Shown: piece by piece, positions 61,913-64,000 of the stretch
How positions within the stretch are numbered: the first letter of the stretch is position 1
How the letters are laid out: each line of letters opens with the position of its first letter
Assembly: GCA_020073395.1 (NCBI GenBank)
Contig: JAIQFF010000002.1
Location: 32,935 to 96,934 of the forward strand
Origin: Terriglobia bacterium
GTDB lineage: Bacteria; Acidobacteriota; Terriglobia; Terriglobales; Acidobacteriaceae
DNA: 64,000 nucleotides
Direction: 5' to 3'
Notes under the pieces: generated by a model
The model's database searches: none
Seen by the model: only the letters and a program-made list of their open reading frames with translations
What the model was told of the DNA's origin: nothing
Program-made: the position numbers and the translations under genes

Positions 61913-63265
61913 ATGCCGCGTCCCATCTGCTTCATGATCATGCCGTACAGCACCAAGCCCACCGGCGCCCCGCAGGGCATGGGAGCTCCCGACAAAGTCA
62001 ACTTCGATCGCCTCTGGGAAGCCGCTCTCCGTCCCGCCATCGACCAAGCCGGCTACGAACCGGTCCGGGCCAACGAAGATATCGCCGCGCTTATCATCAC
62101 GGAAATGATTGAACGCCTCGCCATCTCCGATCTGGTGCTGGCCGACGTCTCGATTCCGAACGGCAACGTTTACTACGAAGTGGGCATCCGTCACGCCGCC
62201 CAGAAACGCGGCTGCATCATGACCGCCGCCACCTGGTCCAAGCCGCTCTTCGACATCGACCAGATGCGCCAGATCCGGTACCCGCTTCCGGCGGAATCCA
62301 TCTCGGACGAAACCGCCGCGGAAATCATCAAGATTGTTGCAGCCGCCATTCCGGTCATGAGCGCGGGAGACTCGCCCTTCTACCAGGTCTTCCCCGAATA
62401 CCCGGCCTACGACCCGGCTCGCGCCACCGCGTTCAAGAAAAGCCTGGAAGAACTTTCCCACTTCCAGCAGGAAATCATCGCCGCTCGCGCCAGCGGCGAT
62501 GGATGCCGCGCTCGCGCCCTTGATCTGCGCCAGCGCTATTATGCGGGCGGCCCCATCCAGAAGGCTGTCGCCATTGAACTTCTCTACTTGCTTCGCGACT
62601 GCACCGATTGGGAAACCACGCTCCAGTTCATCGATAGTCTGCCCAACGAGCTTCGCAACTCTCCCCTGGTAAAAGAGCAGGGCGCCCTGGCAAAGTCCAA
62701 ATCCGGCGATCACGATAGCGCCATCGGAGCGCTCCTCGAACTTATCCGCACCAGCGGTGACACCTCGGAGCGTCGCGGCCTCCTCGGTGGCCGGTATAAG
62801 AAAAAATGGGGCAGCAGCAAGGATCCTGCTGACCTCAGCCGCGCCATCACCGAATACGAAGCCGGCATGAAACTGGACCTCAACGATTACTACCCTTCTT
62901 CCAACCTGGCCCGTCTCTACCGGACGCGGAAACGCAAAGGCGACGACGACAAGGCCCGCATCTCCGCCGCGGTCACTCTTACCGCCTGCGAGCGAGCCCG
63001 CGTCCGGAATTCCAGCGACGAATGGCTGAATCCTACCCTCCTCGGCGCCGCCTTTGATGCTGGGGACGTCGAGAAGGCCCAGGAACTCGCCGACCAGATA
63101 GTGGAGGATGGGCCGGCACGCTGGAAGCTCGGTACCACCCTCGACGACTGCAAGACCGCCGCCAATCTTTGGGAAGAACCCCGCCGCAGCGAGCTCATCA
63201 AGATCGTTGCTCAACTGGAAGCAGTTCTGGCTGGGAAACCTACGCTACCTGACCCATCGAAATGA
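61913..63265 (+). CDS. ASK1-like TRAFs-binding (DUF4071) protein with N-terminal nucleotide-fold
   Basis: A 450-residue protein. Residues ~1-150 form a deoxyribosyltransferase/TIR-like Rossmann fold (ICFMIMPYS, ERLAISDLVLADVSIPNGNV, YYEVGIRHAAQ with a potentially catalytic Glu). Residues ~160-430 are helical TPR-like repeats matching the MAP3K TRAFs-binding family (DUF4071), which covers the N-terminus of animal ASK kinases. The bacterial forms occur in conflict systems. AAGGAGT gives a strong start, and the patatin gene precedes it, so it may sense a signal and control the lipase. Confidence 0.82.
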   Translation: MPRPICFMIMPYSTKPTGAPQGMGAPDKVNFDRLWEAALRPAIDQAGYEPVRANEDIAALIITEMIERLAISDLVLADVSIPNGNVYYEVGIRHAAQKRGCIMTAATWSKPLFDIDQMRQIRYPLPAESISDETAAEIIKIVAAAIPVMSAGDSPFYQVFPEYPAYDPARATAFKKSLEELSHFQQEIIAARASGDGCRARALDLRQRYYAGGPIQKAVAIELLYLLRDCTDWETTLQFIDSLPNELRNSPLVKEQGALAKSKSGDHDSAIGALLELIRTSGDTSERRGLLGGRYKKKWGSSKDPADLSRAITEYEAGMKLDLNDYYPSSNLARLYRTRKRKGDDDKARISAAVTLTACERARVRNSSDEWLNPTLLGAAFDAGDVEKAQELADQIVEDGPARWKLGTTLDDCKTAANLWEEPRRSELIKIVAQLEAVLAGKPTLPDPSK

Positions 63266-63662
63266 AGGACGTCAGCAGGAACCATCTGGCTGCCGATCGA
63301 GCGTTAACCTGCGGGGCGTAACCGCTGACTTAAGCTGCTTGGGTAGCATGTGATCGTGGGAGAGGGGCACTTCTTAGACGCGTAACTTCCAGCTTGCCGA
63401 CGACCCACTCGAAACCCCGTCTTTCGCCCCACAAGCCCACTTCGGCCTGTTACTGGCCCAAAAAGACCGAACGGCATCTTGGCGGCAAGCAGCAGATTAG
63501 ATCAGCAGTGAATGATGGCGTCGGCATCGAGCCGAGGCCTCAAACTGGGCGCTGCGGTTCGGGGTGGGCCGCTCTGATTGAGGCAGCAGCTTCTTGTGAT
63601 CCACACCGCAGAAGTAGTAGCCGTCCGTGCAGACGGCTCTATTTTCATGTGGTTAGGATTTC
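63266..63662. other. intergenic spacer without recognisable features
   Basis: Nearly 400 bases separate the DUF4071 gene from the tRNA. I see no gene with a ribosome site or clear codon bias here. Confidence 0.5.
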
Positions 63663-63752
63663 TGGCGGAGAGGGAGGGATTCGAACCCCCGATACCCTTT
63701 CGGGTATGCCGGTTTTCAAGACCGGAGCCATCAACCACTCGGCCACCTCTCC
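63663..63752 (-). tRNA. tRNA-Ser (anticodon UGA), CCA encoded
   Basis: A 90-base cloverleaf on the minus strand. The acceptor stem GGAGAGG pairs with CCTCTCC, discriminator G plus an encoded CCA (63663-63665). The anticodon loop is CTTGAAA (anticodon TGA), with a long variable arm (TACCC/GGGTA) as expected for class II Ser tRNA, and a T loop TTCGAAT. It decodes UCN-type codons, mainly UCA. Confidence 0.95.
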
Positions 63753-63896
63753 GCTACTACAGTTTTACTACAGTCTGGAATATTTTCAGGCGGGTTCAAC
63801 GGACGTGTTTTCGATTCCGACTACAGGGGGCGATCCTTCTCGACGTGCCTTTCGAGATGACTGACAACTTGCGCCAACTGAATGCGAGAAGAAAAC

Positions 63897-64000
63897 CTAT
63901 TGACGCGGTGGCGGCGGAGAACCAGACATCTTGGAAGTTATGTCCTCATCGGCCTTCTGGTGCAGTTCGCGAAGTTTAGCAAATTCCTTCTGCGCTGCGG
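63897..64000 (-). CDS. 3' end of a partial gene running off the window
   Basis: The minus-strand frame enters at 64000 and ends at TAG 63897-63899. The visible C-terminus is helical and charged (KEFAKLRELHQKADEDITSK) and then Pro-rich (GSPPPPRQ). The GC-rich codon pattern supports coding. Family not recognisable from 34 residues. Confidence 0.45.
   Translation of the reverse strand, partial: AAQKEFAKLRELHQKADEDITSKMSGSPPPPRQ

Noticed and set aside
61484..63214. 576-codon open frame on the minus strand
   Set aside because: It lies opposite the patatin and DUF4071 genes, which have clear motifs. The antisense protein is a low-complexity Gly/Val/Phe shadow.

Overview
The window most likely comes from a soil-type Acidobacteriota (Terriglobia-like) chromosome. 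The reasons are high GC, an Oar-like TonB-dependent receptor with an N-terminal carboxypeptidase-regulatory-like domain, fucose/galactoside hydrolases, DUF3857-transglutaminase proteins, a group 1h-type [NiFe]-hydrogenase, and several families of intergenic inverted repeats of the kind littered through such genomes. This is inferred from gene content; there is no rRNA in the window.

Layout. (1) 0.2-4.6 kb: a decayed TonB-receptor fragment, a small exported protein, and an NtrC-type response regulator with its membrane histidine kinase. (2) 5-11.2 kb, plus strand: an L-fucose utilisation cluster (zinc alcohol dehydrogenase, FucP-like permease, two different GH29 alpha-L-fucosidases, RhaM-like mutarotase). 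It is preceded by a possible terminator/attenuator leader or small RNA and by a (GA)17 microsatellite. (3) 11.4-26.9 kb, minus strand: one long, tightly coupled hydrogenase operon, hhyS-hhyL-nifU-like-DUF5947-DUF6084-unknown-protease-DUF6893-yceI-hypC-hypD-hypE-SIS-glutaredoxin-hypF-hypA-hypB, which makes and matures a high-affinity H2-oxidising enzyme. (4) 27.3-31.2 kb: a NarL-type regulator, a multi-PAS histidine kinase and a second, orphan hydrogenase small subunit. A 19-bp perfect palindrome lies between the regulator and hhyS.

(5) 31.3-50.4 kb: general metabolism and envelope genes. These are a GH35/DUF5597 glycosidase, a hidden 27-aa membrane peptide, two DUF3857 transglutaminase-like proteins (one lacking its catalytic residues), a hexuronate-type MFS permease, a lysine-rich H1-like protein, isoquinoline-1-oxidoreductase-type molybdoenzyme subunits, an AGE-family epimerase, a large Oar-like receptor, a TPR protein and an SDR. 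(6) 50.6-63.3 kb: an accessory island. Its minus-strand half encodes an amidase-SH3 protein, a two-segment membrane protein, a hidden 40-aa protein and a ~1000-aa protein broken by a one-base frameshift. Its other half holds signalling/conflict domains: SIR2-like, TIR-2TM, coiled-coil membrane protein, a TIR remnant fused to a formylglycine-generating-enzyme (SUMF1) domain, SLOG-like, patatin and an ASK1-type TRAFs-binding (DUF4071) protein. This looks like a nucleotide/NAD-centred immune or stress-signalling locus. (7) A tRNA-Ser(UGA) and the 3' end of one more gene close the window.

The most noteworthy items are the TIR/SIR2/SLOG/patatin/DUF4071 island, the hydrogenase operon with uncharacterised accessory genes and two small subunits for one large subunit, and the two small genes found only by reading the sequence directly.
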